From a virus, in IMG/VR virus record IMGVR_UViG_3300025647_000037, positions 1 to 60,395 of that record: a stretch of 60,395 bases of DNA; one strand, written 5' to 3'. The position numbers and the translations under genes were made by a program. The notes under the pieces were generated by a model that ran no database searches, had not been told where the DNA came from, and saw only the letters and a program-made list of their open reading frames with translations. Below, piece after piece: positions 51,569 through 58,739 of the stretch; position 1 is the stretch's first letter; each line of letters starts with the position of its first letter.

Positions 51569-51741
51569 TGTTGTGGTGTTGTTGTGTTGTTGTAGTAAAG
51601 GTTTGAAAGGCTTGTGTACAGGTCGTCTATTTCGACGGCTACGTCGAAGTCAGGGTCGTCCTGACGCGCCATGTAGTCGTCCATGATTTCCATGAACTGC
51701 TTGCCTACGTGGGATGTGGTGTTGATGATTGCGTTACTCAT
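51565..51741 (-). CDS. Small acidic protein (58 residues), unknown
   Basis: ATG 51741, ending in an ATGA overlap with the next gene. Sequence contains VGKQFMEIMDDYMARQDDPD and a Asn/Thr-rich tail. Chain position and overlaps support it. Function unknown. Confidence 0.52.
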   Translation of the reverse strand: MSNAIINTTSHVGKQFMEIMDDYMARQDDPDFDVAVEIDDLYTSLSNLYYNNTTTPQQ

Positions 51742-51745
51742 TGTT

Positions 51746-51937
51746 TTATTTTGTTGAGAATTGAAATTCGAAATGGGCGTTCATGATGACAGCTTTGACG
51801 TGGCTGTGTACGAAGCTGTACACCTCGTCATCCAAGTCGCAGTCCGTGTCAGTGATGCCCAAGTAAGGGCGCATGATTTCATCCATCAGGATGTTCACTG
51901 CTTCGTCGATGTGTTCTATTTTTTGTGTCATGCTCAT
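51746..51937 (-). CDS. Small protein (63 residues), unknown
   Basis: Helical and acidic (EHIDEAVNILMDEIMRPYLG), ending in an aromatic strand NAHFEFQF. Starts at 51937 or two codons later; the first overlaps the upstream stop by ATGA. No family. Confidence 0.54.
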   Translation of the reverse strand: MSMTQKIEHIDEAVNILMDEIMRPYLGITDTDCDLDDEVYSFVHSHVKAVIMNAHFEFQFSTK

Positions 51938-52101
51938 CGTGGTTGTGTTTGGTTATTGAACATGGTGTTGAGTTGCTCCATCGACAGGCTCATAGCGGGA
52001 TCGATTTGTTCCTGTGCGCGTTGCTTGAGGATGGTGGTCTTGGCGCGAGCCATTGCATCTTGGATGGACTCGCCTTCTCGGAGGATGATTGATACTGACA
52101 T
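51934..52101 (-). CDS. Small protein (55 residues), unknown
   Basis: ATG 52101. Sequence SVSIILREGESIQDAMARAK is amphipathic: a short strand, then a helix, then a Met-rich MSLSMEQLNTMF helix, possibly a ribbon-helix-helix-like dimer. That fold suggestion is weak. Preceded by a long A/C-rich leader. Confidence 0.52.
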   Translation of the reverse strand: MSVSIILREGESIQDAMARAKTTILKQRAQEQIDPAMSLSMEQLNTMFNNQTQPR

Positions 52102-52119
52102 TGTGTTGTGGGTTTGGGG

Positions 52120-52383
52120 TTATCGGTTTGTTACTGATGCTTCGTAGTGCTTGTCGACTAGTTCTCTTGCCTCATCAGTCGTCACGACCTGCACTCCTAG
52201 TTGCGTTACGTCAGCGAACCTGATGCGGATGGCAAGGTTTTTGACAACGTGTGGGCAGTGTAGTGCTAGGTAGTTCAACTTGTATAGGTAGTTGGATGGG
52301 TCTCCGCACCTGTCGTTGACCACTAGTGTTGCTCGACCAACAGGTTGAGACTCGATGTTCTTAACTACTTCTTCGAATGTCAT
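52120..52383 (-). CDS. Small protein (87 residues), unknown
   Basis: Alpha/beta with TFEEVVKNIESQPVGRATLV and LGVQVVTTDEARELVDKHY, two strand-helix units. No family recognised. Overlaps the preceding small gene by ATGA. Confidence 0.56.
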   Translation of the reverse strand: MTFEEVVKNIESQPVGRATLVVNDRCGDPSNYLYKLNYLALHCPHVVKNLAIRIRFADVTQLGVQVVTTDEARELVDKHYEASVTNR

Positions 52384-52535
52384 GTGTTCTTGAGTTTGTT
52401 GATGGACAGGTTGATGAGAGAGATGTTGTAGGCTCGCTTGTACTTATTGAACGAGTCCTCGTTAGACTTATTGCGTTCCGCTAGTAATTTTTCTTGGGCG
52501 CGGAGCATACCCTGCTTGATTTCTTCGTGTGTCAA
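52380..52535 (-). CDS. Small helical protein (51 residues), TTG start
   Basis: Begins with TTG at 52535, overlapping the stop of the upstream gene (TTGA), and ends overlapping the next start (ATGA). Sequence THEEIKQGMLRAQEKLLAER is a long charged helix. The overlap on both sides is the main support. Confidence 0.48.
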   Translation of the reverse strand: MTHEEIKQGMLRAQEKLLAERNKSNEDSFNKYKRAYNISLINLSINKLKNT

Positions 52536-52726
52536 TGTAGTATTTCGTTTGAGTAGTATTCGATTTCTTCGTCGTGAAGACGGAAACTCGTAGCACGTTG
52601 CAGGTCAGCGTTCCACACGCTGTCCAACCACACTCCGTGGTCGTCAGGTGCGCCTTGTACGTGGGAGGCTTCAAAGCCTTCTTTTTGCAGAGCCTTGACT
52701 GCACGTTCGCATTGTTCTTGTGTCAT
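52532..52726 (-). CDS. Small protein (64 residues), unknown
   Basis: Starts at ATG 52726. TQEQCERAVKALQKEGFEAS, then VWLDSVWNADLQRATSFRLH: helix-strand pattern of a small alpha/beta fold. Unknown function; continuous with the chain. Confidence 0.55.
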   Translation of the reverse strand: MTQEQCERAVKALQKEGFEASHVQGAPDDHGVWLDSVWNADLQRATSFRLHDEEIEYYSNEILH

Positions 52727-52742
52727 GATTCGATCGATTTTG

Positions 52743-53012
52743 TTAGTCAATTTGAAAGTCTTCTGGTGTGGTCTCGCAGTTGAGGACGAACAGGTCTGTG
52801 CCATTCCCCACTACCGAAGCGAAGGGGATGAGTTCCTCGATGTCCTCAATCATGTCGTTGATGTCATACGCGTCACCAAACTCACACAGGAGTTGGTCGG
52901 AGATGTTCCGCTCGTTGCCGAGGATGATGGCGAAGTTCACGTTGACCAAGTCGTCGGTCAGTCCTGCGATGTCAACGCAGTCGTGGATGTGCATAAGGTT
53001 GTCGATGTTCAT
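52743..53012 (-). CDS. Small acidic protein (89 residues), unknown
   Basis: Starts at ATG 53012 after an A/C-rich leader; an in-frame extension upstream is not credible. Acidic, hydrophobic core segments LVNVNFAIILGNERN and IEELIPFASVVGNGTDLFVL. No motif. Confidence 0.56.
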   Translation of the reverse strand: MNIDNLMHIHDCVDIAGLTDDLVNVNFAIILGNERNISDQLLCEFGDAYDINDMIEDIEELIPFASVVGNGTDLFVLNCETTPEDFQID

Positions 53013-53053
53013 GGTGGTATAACGTTTGTGGTTTGGGGTTATTGTGTGCGCTG

Positions 53054-53263
53054 TCAAATTTCTTCGTCCTCGTCCACGTCCTCCCACTCGGTGTAGTAGT
53101 AGTAGCCATCCTCGTAGGCTTCCTCTAATGATTCATAGTCCGTGTCGTTGGTGATGTGTTCGCTGAGATGCTTGAAGCCCTTGATGTACATCTCTCCATC
53201 GCAGATGCAGTAGCCTGCATTCATGCCCTTGCCTGTTATGTCACACTTCCTTGCGTACTTCAT
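53054..53263 (-). CDS. Small acidic protein (69 residues), KYARKCDITGKGMNAGYC type
   Basis: A Cys pair (KCDITGKGMNAGYCICDG) followed by a very acidic, Tyr-rich C-terminus (SLEEAYEDGYYYYTEWEDVD). The K-CDITGKGM start looks like a short conserved phage/host family with a possible metal site. ATGA overlap with the upstream gene. Function unknown. Confidence 0.58.
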   Translation of the reverse strand: MKYARKCDITGKGMNAGYCICDGEMYIKGFKHLSEHITNDTDYESLEEAYEDGYYYYTEWEDVDEDEEI

Positions 53264-53427
53264 GACATGTACAGGATGTTCGATGTGTCGTAGCCGAGTT
53301 CGTCCAAGTGAGTCTCCATGTCCTCGATGGTCGATGGGTCTCGGTCAAGGTCAACGAAGGTTACTTCTCGTGTGTTGTAGTCGAGGATGGCTACTTGGTT
53401 TGGCTTCAATGGGATGGTAATGTCCAT
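53260..53427 (-). CDS. Small protein (55 residues), unknown
   Basis: ATG 53427. DITIPLKPNQVAILDYNTRE, then an acidic helix DPSTIEDMETHLDELG; strand-strand-helix layout. ATGA overlap with the next gene. Confidence 0.54.
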   Translation of the reverse strand: MDITIPLKPNQVAILDYNTREVTFVDLDRDPSTIEDMETHLDELGYDTSNILYMS

Positions 53428-53498
53428 GAGTTCTTGGTGTTTGTGTAATTAGAACGTTGGTATTCTCGTGGTATTGTCTGGTGATGTGTTAATCGGTG

Positions 53499-53705
53499 TT
53501 AACGTTCGATGTACGTCTCGTCGTACTTGAACCCAGACTTGGTGCGCTCGATGTAGTCAATGAAGGCATCGATGTGGCGCTCGCCATTGAACATCTTGGT
53601 GACTGACCATCCGCGCTTCTTCGTTGGTGTGTCGAAGACGATGGTCGCCTTGATTGGTGAGTGCGCCTCTGCAGTCAGGGCAAATGGTATGATTGTGAAG
53701 TTCAT
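53499..53705 (-). CDS. Small protein (68 residues), unknown
   Basis: Beta start NFTIIPFALTAEAHSPIKA and basic middle TPTKKRGWSVTKMFNGERH. Preceded by a leader nearly identical to that of the first gene of the operon and by a strong hairpin. No family. Confidence 0.56.
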   Translation of the reverse strand: MNFTIIPFALTAEAHSPIKATIVFDTPTKKRGWSVTKMFNGERHIDAFIDYIERTKSGFKYDETYIER

Positions 53706-53731
53706 GTGTGTATGGTTTTGAATGGTTTGTA

Positions 53732-53758
53732 GGGGAGGACAGCGTGTCCATCCTCCCC
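53732..53758. repeat. Perfect 8-bp inverted repeat (hairpin) between early genes
   Basis: GGGGAGGA (53732-53739) and TCCTCCCC (53751-53758) flank an 11-base loop that can also pair internally (GGACA/TGTCC). It lies between the first and second genes of the leftward operon. There is no T-run on the - strand, so it looks like an attenuator, RNA-processing or stability element rather than a plain terminator. Confidence 0.5.
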
Positions 53759-53765
53759 GATGGTT

Positions 53766-54062
53766 TCAGAATCGTGGCTCTCGACCTTCGATGTGTGCCT
53801 TGATGTCCTCTTCGAGCATTCGCAAGCCCATCAGGACTCTTTTCTTGTCTCCTTTCAGTCCGAAGAACTTCTTGACGTCACTCACTCGGTAGTTGCGTGA
53901 AGGCTTGATGCCATTGCACATCAGACGCATCATGGAGATGTGTGTGGTCAACAGCAACAAGGCTCGGTTGACGTCTCCTCCTCCTTCGCTGTGTCCAACG
54001 TACGTGGTGGCTCCTGATTCGAGCAACTCGTAGAAGGGTGCTGTGTGGTCGAACGTAATCAT
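53766..54062 (-). CDS. First gene of early leftward operon, unknown
   Basis: Encodes 98 residues from ATG 54062; the open frame extends upstream through the promoter and is not used. Helical, basic C-terminus (YRVSDVKKFFGLKGDKKRVL). The SDVKKFFGLKGDKKR segment could be a DNA- or RNA-binding helix pair. As the operon-first gene it should be expressed earliest. Confidence 0.58.
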   Translation of the reverse strand: MITFDHTAPFYELLESGATTYVGHSEGGGDVNRALLLLTTHISMMRLMCNGIKPSRNYRVSDVKKFFGLKGDKKRVLMGLRMLEEDIKAHIEGREPRF

Positions 54063-54102
54063 TGTGTGTATGGGTTTGAATGGTTTGATGAATGATTCGA
54101 TG

Positions 54103-54134
54103 CAAACATCCGACAGGGAACAAATACGAGTCAA
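54103..54134 (-). promoter_or_regulatory. Candidate early promoter of the leftward operon
   Basis: On the - strand TTGAC (54134-54130), 19 bases, then GATGTTTG (54110-54103, one mismatch to TAnnTTTG). Transcription would start about 36 bases before ATG 54062. Confidence 0.5.
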
Positions 54135-54635
54135 GTTTTTCTGTGTTAACGAAAGTGAAACCCAACAAGGACGCGGGATGCAGAGCCAAAAAAAAAGTTC
54201 CCATCCCATCCACAAGACGACAGCCTAAACCCCATCAGATTGATAGGTAATCGATGTGGTGCGCATATACCCATCGGCGTAGTAGGATTTGTATCGTAAG
54301 TTGGGGAGGGTTTGTTAATGCTCTGACTATGTGTGGGGAAAGTACGTCTCTGTTGCAGTCTTTGTACAAGTAACCCTAGCTTATGCCCTGTCAATCAAGC
54401 AGTTAGCAAAAACGTCAAATGTTTGGCGCGATTGCCAACATAATGCATGGGAGGGGGGTGCAGGATTCCGTTTCGGGTTGCGTATGCTCACGTCTATGTA
54501 GCACGATTATCCCCACCCTATACATTTCTGATCGCTTTTTTCAGATCCGCTGGTTCAGGTTTACTTTAGTGCGCATCTTTTAACTAGCTGGTTTACAGAC
54601 AGGTGAAGCTTGTTAATTGAATTGTAACTCCACTA

Positions 54636-54666
54636 TTGACTTTTGAGATTTTTGTTTATACCTTCG
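54636..54666 (+). promoter_or_regulatory. Candidate promoter TTG-N20-TACCTTCG
   Basis: TTG (54636-54638), 20-base spacer, TACCTTCG (54659-54666; one mismatch). It precedes the small gene at 54756 by a 90-base leader with a GTGTG hairpin. Confidence 0.45.
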
Positions 54667-54755
54667 CAATCATCAGACAGATCAGATGGGAAACATCCCA
54701 GATAGTTTGTGTGTGAACACACGAATCTGTTAGATGTTTATGTCAGAGGATAGCT

Positions 54756-54881
54756 ATGTCCAAGAAGAAGCACAACAAGAAGGTGTCCGACAAGATCAGG
54801 CTGTTGGTCAGGGAGGGTAAGCCCCTCAAGCAAGCCGTAGCCATAGCGCTGTCTATGCACGGGAAGGGTAATCGCAAGTAG
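54756..54881 (+). CDS. Small basic phage protein (41 residues, KxxRLLVREGKPLKQAVAIALSM type)
   Basis: Sequence SKKKHNKKVSDKIRLLVREG followed by KPLKQAVAIALSMHGKGNRK. The K-Q-A-(V/I)-A-I-A-L-S phrase after a basic helix is widespread in very small phage proteins, which supports a real gene despite its length. Function unknown; possibly nucleoprotein-associated. Ends 3 bases before the next -7 element. Confidence 0.62.
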   Translation: MSKKKHNKKVSDKIRLLVREGKPLKQAVAIALSMHGKGNRK

Positions 54882-54883
54882 AT

Positions 54884-54891
54884 TATCTTTG
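54884..54891 (+). promoter_or_regulatory. Leaderless-type -7 element (TATCTTTG, 5 nt before ATG)
   Basis: TATCTTTG ends 5 bases before ATG 54897, immediately after the stop of the small gene. No -33 TTG. Confidence 0.6.
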
Positions 54892-54896
54892 CTGTC

Positions 54897-56015
54897 ATGC
54901 GAATCAGGAAGTATCAAGGCAGCGGATCCGTGAAGGAGCAGATCGATGATATGATCATGGCTCAGTCTGGTAGGGATATGCCCCTCATCAGGAGGTTGAA
55001 CCTCGGTGACAACGTTTACTCCGCCCTGCTATCTGACTTCGAAGCAAACCCAGAGAGGAGAGAGACGCTCGTGGACCTAGGGTTATCTCTCGCCCCGAAG
55101 GATGGGGAGAGTGCAGACATCATGGGTAACAGGGGCAAGATCAAGGACAGCCTTCAGTACCTAGTTGACAAGGGTGTTAACATCTCGGACATCCTAGATC
55201 AGTCTGTCGATTTTCTCGCCGAAAGAGATGACCTAAGCTGGGCTCAGAAGAAGCTCAAGAGAGCAGCCATGGGTGCTGGTGTCACAGCGCTTGGGTTCAG
55301 AGACGGTGGTGTGTTCAAGGTTCTGAAGGGAGGGGTGTCTATGCAGGGGTACAAGAACGACTCCCCAGACAGGGACAACGACTTCAACATCATCCCATCT
55401 AACAGCATCACGATGGAGGACGTGGATCACGACGTTCTGGGTGTCAGCGACGACGGTGATGTCAAGCACATGAAGCCTGGTAGGACGTATAGGTTCAGCG
55501 GCAAGTCAGTGCTCGAAGTCCCCATGTACCAGGGTAGTGGTGAGGTAGACCCGATGAGGCTTGTGAAGGCCATCGCTGGTGTAGAGTCAGGCATGAACTA
55601 CAGAGCTCAGAACCCCACATCATCAGCCGTGGGTGCTCACCAGTTCCTCTGGAATCAGCTGAAGGACGACCCCATGCTCAAGGGTGTGACCAAGGAGGAG
55701 TACCTCATGGATGAGGATCTTCAGGACAGGGTGATGCTCAAGGCTCTGACGGAGTCCGTAGCTGGCGGCAACCCTTACGAGCAAGACGTCAAGGCCCTTA
55801 GGGAGGAGTACTCACCACAGATACCTGGATTCAATGACATGTTTTCTGACCTAGATCTCTATCTCCTCAGACACCTGAAGGGTCGGCAAGGCGGTAGAGA
55901 GTATCTTGGGTACACAGTTAGAGACAAACAGCCTGAGAATCTGAAGGGATTGAACATGCCCTTCCCTAAGTATCTAGAGAAGTTCTACGGGTATTACAAC
56001 AAAGAAGAAGACTGA
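54897..56015 (+). CDS. Virion protein with lytic transglycosylase-like domain
   Basis: Encodes 372 residues. Residues 1-215 are without a recognised domain. At about 220-290, VKAIAGVESGMNYRAQNP followed by SSAVGAHQFLWNQ is the SLT/goose-lysozyme pattern: the catalytic Glu in VESG, then the substrate-binding AVGAHQF strand, as in phage DNA-entry muramidases. It probably rides in the virion and locally opens the wall. It would be the third peptidoglycan enzyme in the window. Coupled to the next gene by TGATG. Confidence 0.72.
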   Translation: MRIRKYQGSGSVKEQIDDMIMAQSGRDMPLIRRLNLGDNVYSALLSDFEANPERRETLVDLGLSLAPKDGESADIMGNRGKIKDSLQYLVDKGVNISDILDQSVDFLAERDDLSWAQKKLKRAAMGAGVTALGFRDGGVFKVLKGGVSMQGYKNDSPDRDNDFNIIPSNSITMEDVDHDVLGVSDDGDVKHMKPGRTYRFSGKSVLEVPMYQGSGEVDPMRLVKAIAGVESGMNYRAQNPTSSAVGAHQFLWNQLKDDPMLKGVTKEEYLMDEDLQDRVMLKALTESVAGGNPYEQDVKALREEYSPQIPGFNDMFSDLDLYLLRHLKGRQGGREYLGYTVRDKQPENLKGLNMPFPKYLEKFYGYYNKEED

Positions 56016-56785
56016 TGGGAATATTTGGAACTAAGAAGGAACTTCTTGGCACTGGCGGCGCTGGTGACGTCACGCTTGCCTCAATAGGAGGGGAGATCAA
56101 GGGTAAGGGTTTCAGGGAGAGAAAGAGAGCAGCCAGGCAGATGGCTAGAGCCAACAGGAAGGCTCAGAGAAAGGTTGATAAGTTCGGTGGTAGCATTGAG
56201 GACTACGGTGGGCAGAAGCTCACAAGAATGCAGCAGAGGGAGGCCGACTACTTCAAGGATCTCAGGAAGGAGAGGGCTAAGGATATAGCAGCCACCACCG
56301 CCATAGCAGCCGCTGGTGTTGCCACAGCTGGCCTCGGTGTAGCCGCAGCCCAGGCTGGTGGGGTCGGTGCAGCCATCTCTGGAGCTGGAGGACTTGGTAG
56401 CGCAATCGGATCTGGTCTCGGCACGATAGGTAGTGCCGCTGGTAGTGCACTTGGAATCGGTGGTGGAGCTGGAACTGGTACTGGTGCTGGGTTTCTCGGA
56501 AAGGAGGGTGTGAAGCGTCTAGGTAAGCAGGCTCTCAAGGCTGGCATTAAGAGAGCGGTCGCTGGATCTGGCGGTGCTCAGGGGGCTTTCAACGTGGACC
56601 CAACGCAGCAAGCTCAGTTCGAGCAACAGATGCAACAGATGCAGATGGGACCAATGATGTTTGCCCCACCACAGCAGTACCAACAGCCACCAATGCCCAC
56701 TCAGAATTACCAGCCCCCTGGGTTCGTAGGGCCGCCTGAATACACGGCATCATCGGTGTACGACCCATTCGCCTACAACGAATAA
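56015..56785 (+). CDS. Gly/Ala-rich membrane-active virion protein
   Basis: Encodes 256 residues: a basic helical part (RKRAARQMARANRKAQRKVD), then residues 95-160 a Gly/Ala run with GxxxG zippers that could form membrane helices, and a Gln/Pro/Met-rich disordered tail. This layout fits internal proteins that are ejected and build a channel across the envelope. It follows the transglycosylase gene directly, as such pairs often do. Function inferred. Confidence 0.58.
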   Translation: MGIFGTKKELLGTGGAGDVTLASIGGEIKGKGFRERKRAARQMARANRKAQRKVDKFGGSIEDYGGQKLTRMQQREADYFKDLRKERAKDIAATTAIAAAGVATAGLGVAAAQAGGVGAAISGAGGLGSAIGSGLGTIGSAAGSALGIGGGAGTGTGAGFLGKEGVKRLGKQALKAGIKRAVAGSGGAQGAFNVDPTQQAQFEQQMQQMQMGPMMFAPPQQYQQPPMPTQNYQPPGFVGPPEYTASSVYDPFAYNE

Positions 56786-56797
56786 GAACAGCTTTAC

Positions 56798-56805
56798 TAT
56801 CTTTG
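56798..56805 (+). promoter_or_regulatory. Leaderless-type -7 element (TATCTTTG, 4 nt before ATG)
   Basis: TATCTTTG ends 4 bases before ATG 56810, in the 24-base gap after the upstream stop. Confidence 0.6.
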
Positions 56806-56809
56806 TCGC

Positions 56810-57265
56810 ATGGCTACACTGAGCGTACAGATTGACGAGAAGATCTCTCTCAACAGCAGAGACTTCGGTCAGACTAGAACAACTAGCATCACTGGCATCA
56901 ACACTGTTGACACCAGGGTGTTCGTGGCCACCTCAACGGAGATTGATCTCATCAAGTTTGACACTGCTGCTTCGGCAGGCCAATTCGTAGATGGATCACT
57001 GAAGTACATAAGAATCTCTCACCTGTCAGGTAGTGACGAACTTGAGGTGAGGGTCGTTGGGACTGACGAAGAGTATGCAGTCAACGTTCCTACAGGAGGG
57101 AGTCTCATACTCTTCAACCAGGACATGGACGCGAGGTCAACGTCAACAACCCCAGCCATCACCGCTGATGGTACGGTGGGTATTACATTTGCAAACATCA
57201 ACAAGATCTCAGTGGCATCTAGCTCCGCTGACATTACAGCAGAATACTTTGTAGCAACATCATGA
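56810..57265 (+). CDS. Probable small structural protein
   Basis: Encodes 151 residues, beta-rich, Ser/Thr/Ala, no membrane segment. Resembles in composition the minor virion proteins at 8-9 kb. Own promoter. Overlaps the next start by ATGA. No family recognised. Confidence 0.56.
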   Translation: MATLSVQIDEKISLNSRDFGQTRTTSITGINTVDTRVFVATSTEIDLIKFDTAASAGQFVDGSLKYIRISHLSGSDELEVRVVGTDEEYAVNVPTGGSLILFNQDMDARSTSTTPAITADGTVGITFANINKISVASSSADITAEYFVATS

Positions 57266-57957
57266 GAACAGTAAGCATGAAAGAGTTCCGTGGAGGCGGA
57301 ATGAACAACGAGTACGGTGACGGCGGCAGAATGCCTAAGCAACTCCTTGAGTACTTCAAGAGAAAGAACAAGGAGTACGCCATGGGCGGAGCTTACGAAG
57401 AGTATCAGGGTGGCGGTGCAGTAGATCCAAGTGAGTACCGACTCTTCAAAGAAGAGGGACAACCCATACAGTACTTCGTGAGAGGCGACGAAGGTTTTGA
57501 GCCAGCTGGTGGAGGTTCAGATCTCAGAAGGAGACTTGGTGACGAGGGTTATGCCAACGTGTTGAGCAGATTTGGAATCCAACCAGAGCTTAGTGCTGAA
57601 GGCGAACTCTTGGGGATCAAAGCATCACCAGAAGCTTACAGCGCTGCAACTGACGAATTTGCTAGAGAGCTTGCTGGATTCAGAAAGGAAGAGGATTCCA
57701 GAGGAATGGTCAGAAGCAGGTACGACGAGGATTTCTTGAACTACTTGGCTGAAGATTTGGGCGGCAGTGTTTCTAACCTCGCCTCTATGCGAGGAATGAG
57801 CGACATTGACGACGCAACGAGAAGACAGCTTGCACAGGACCTGTTCGAGAAAGAAGGACTGCCAGGTCTTGGAAGACCAGACAAGGCATTGGCGTACAGA
57901 GAATACGCTAAGAGAGTTCTGGGTCTTGGCCAGAGAGGTCCAGAGGGAGGATACTGA
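57262..57957 (+). CDS. Protein of unknown function, Gly-rich start
   Basis: Encodes 231 residues. Short Gly-rich repeats near the N-terminus (GGGMNNEYGDGG, GGAYEEYQGGGAVD) precede a soluble helical remainder with acidic and Arg-rich patches. ATGA-coupled to the upstream structural gene and ended by a perfect terminator. Likely virion-associated; no family recognised. Confidence 0.55.
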   Translation: MRTVSMKEFRGGGMNNEYGDGGRMPKQLLEYFKRKNKEYAMGGAYEEYQGGGAVDPSEYRLFKEEGQPIQYFVRGDEGFEPAGGGSDLRRRLGDEGYANVLSRFGIQPELSAEGELLGIKASPEAYSAATDEFARELAGFRKEEDSRGMVRSRYDEDFLNYLAEDLGGSVSNLASMRGMSDIDDATRRQLAQDLFEKEGLPGLGRPDKALAYREYAKRVLGLGQRGPEGGY

Positions 57958-57976
57958 TCTTATTGAATATCAAAAA

Positions 57977-58000
57977 AAAGAGGCCCTTCGGGGCCTCTTT
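57977..58000. terminator. Bidirectional terminator
   Basis: Perfect 10-bp stem AAAGAGGCCC/GGGCCTCTTT with TTCG loop, with A-run on the left (57972-57979) and T-run on the right. It serves both the rightward gene ending at 57957 and the leftward gene ending at 58004. Confidence 0.92.
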
Positions 58001-58003
58001 GCT

Positions 58004-58522
58004 TTACTTCATAAATGATACATGCACTGTTGCGTCTGTCTTCCTGGCTGTTCGTAGCGGACGACTTGCAATCGCCATACCCCCATCCATCGAAGCATCC
58101 CCATCCTCGATCAGCTTGTCCACCATCTCGTCGGTGATGCACACGGTTGTGGAGTTGCCGACCTGATTCATCTTCCCCCAGTCCCAGTACTGAAGAGTGT
58201 AGCAACGCTCCTCGAAGAACACGCATGGTGACCCGATGGGGATGTCTGCGTAAAGCACCTGCCCAAGGCTTTCGAAGGTCGCCTCTGGGTCATACCCAAA
58301 CTTATCGATGTGCGGCGAGTCTCCGTACAGTGTGCCAACGATCAGAGATCCGCTAACCTCTGTCTGAGGCTCGAAGATCATCATGATAGGACGCTCAAGG
58401 GCTACGGACTCCCTCACGAGTCGGTCACCGTTGATGAGGCTGTCAAGTGTCAGGTTTGTGAATCCCTGACCGATCGCTGCGAAGTTAATCGCGAGCATTG
58501 TGATTACAAAGTAGTTTCGCAT
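58004..58522 (-). CDS. Secreted protein of unknown function
   Basis: Encodes 172 residues. Signal peptide at about 1-19 (RNYFVITMLAINFAAIGQG). The mature part is soluble, acidic, with three to four cysteines (SPCVFFEERCYTLQY, TTVCITDE), fitting a periplasmic or extracellular protein; no lipobox and no T9SS tail. It is on the opposite strand from its neighbours and isolated by a terminator, which looks like an accessory (moron-type) gene. A promoter was not recognised. Role unknown. Confidence 0.62.
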   Translation of the reverse strand: MRNYFVITMLAINFAAIGQGFTNLTLDSLINGDRLVRESVALERPIMMIFEPQTEVSGSLIVGTLYGDSPHIDKFGYDPEATFESLGQVLYADIPIGSPCVFFEERCYTLQYWDWGKMNQVGNSTTVCITDEMVDKLIEDGDASMDGGMAIASRPLRTARKTDATVHVSFMK

Positions 58523-58535
58523 GTCTTTAATTGTT

Positions 58536-58543
58536 TATCTTTG
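58536..58543 (+). promoter_or_regulatory. Candidate -7 element upstream of the endolysin
   Basis: TATCTTTG (58536-58543) on the + strand, directly beyond the start of the opposing secreted gene, about 140 bases before the M15 peptidase ATG. Confidence 0.42.
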
Positions 58544-58607
58544 AACTCTGACGCTATGATATGTCGAATCCTTGTCTTTTCCAAATATCGACGGTTAACG
58601 AGTGTTA

Positions 58608-58739
58608 ATGAACAAGCACTACTTCAACCCCAAGAAGAAGAGAAAGGACTCAGCCATAGAGAATGAAAAGAGACGCCTTAACAATGAAGCTGTCAAAAAA
58701 TCTATCACTCGCCGAAGCAACCAAGAGCACAACAGCTAA
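58608..58739 (+). CDS. Possible small basic protein (43 residues)
   Basis: ATG 58608; sequence NKHYFNPKKKRKDSAIENEK, overlapping the start of the M15 gene in another frame. Basic, like the other tiny phage proteins here, but no family pattern. A competing frame (ATG 58556 to 58666, ending ATGA over 58663) exists, and only one can be real. Confidence 0.3.
   Translation: MNKHYFNPKKKRKDSAIENEKRRLNNEAVKKSITRRSNQEHNS

Larger units (their letters stand above)
54063..54755. other. Gene-free divergent control region
   Basis: The only stretch over 300 bases without a credible gene. It separates the leftward early operon from the rightward block and holds promoters on both strands (54103-54134 minus, 54636-54666 plus). 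It also has an A-tract, an imperfect hairpin at 54419-54441 (ATGTTTGGC/GCCAACAT with a bulge), a GTGTG/CACAC hairpin at 54706-54725 in the rightward leader, and an AT-rich segment at 54600-54660. A replication origin is possible but no repeated initiator boxes were found. Confidence 0.5.

Noticed and set aside
58556-58666. Alternative 36-residue frame ending in ATGA at an upstream M15 start
   Set aside because: Coupling is suggestive, but composition and the lack of any pattern are poor; it conflicts with the frame at 58608 and neither is secure.
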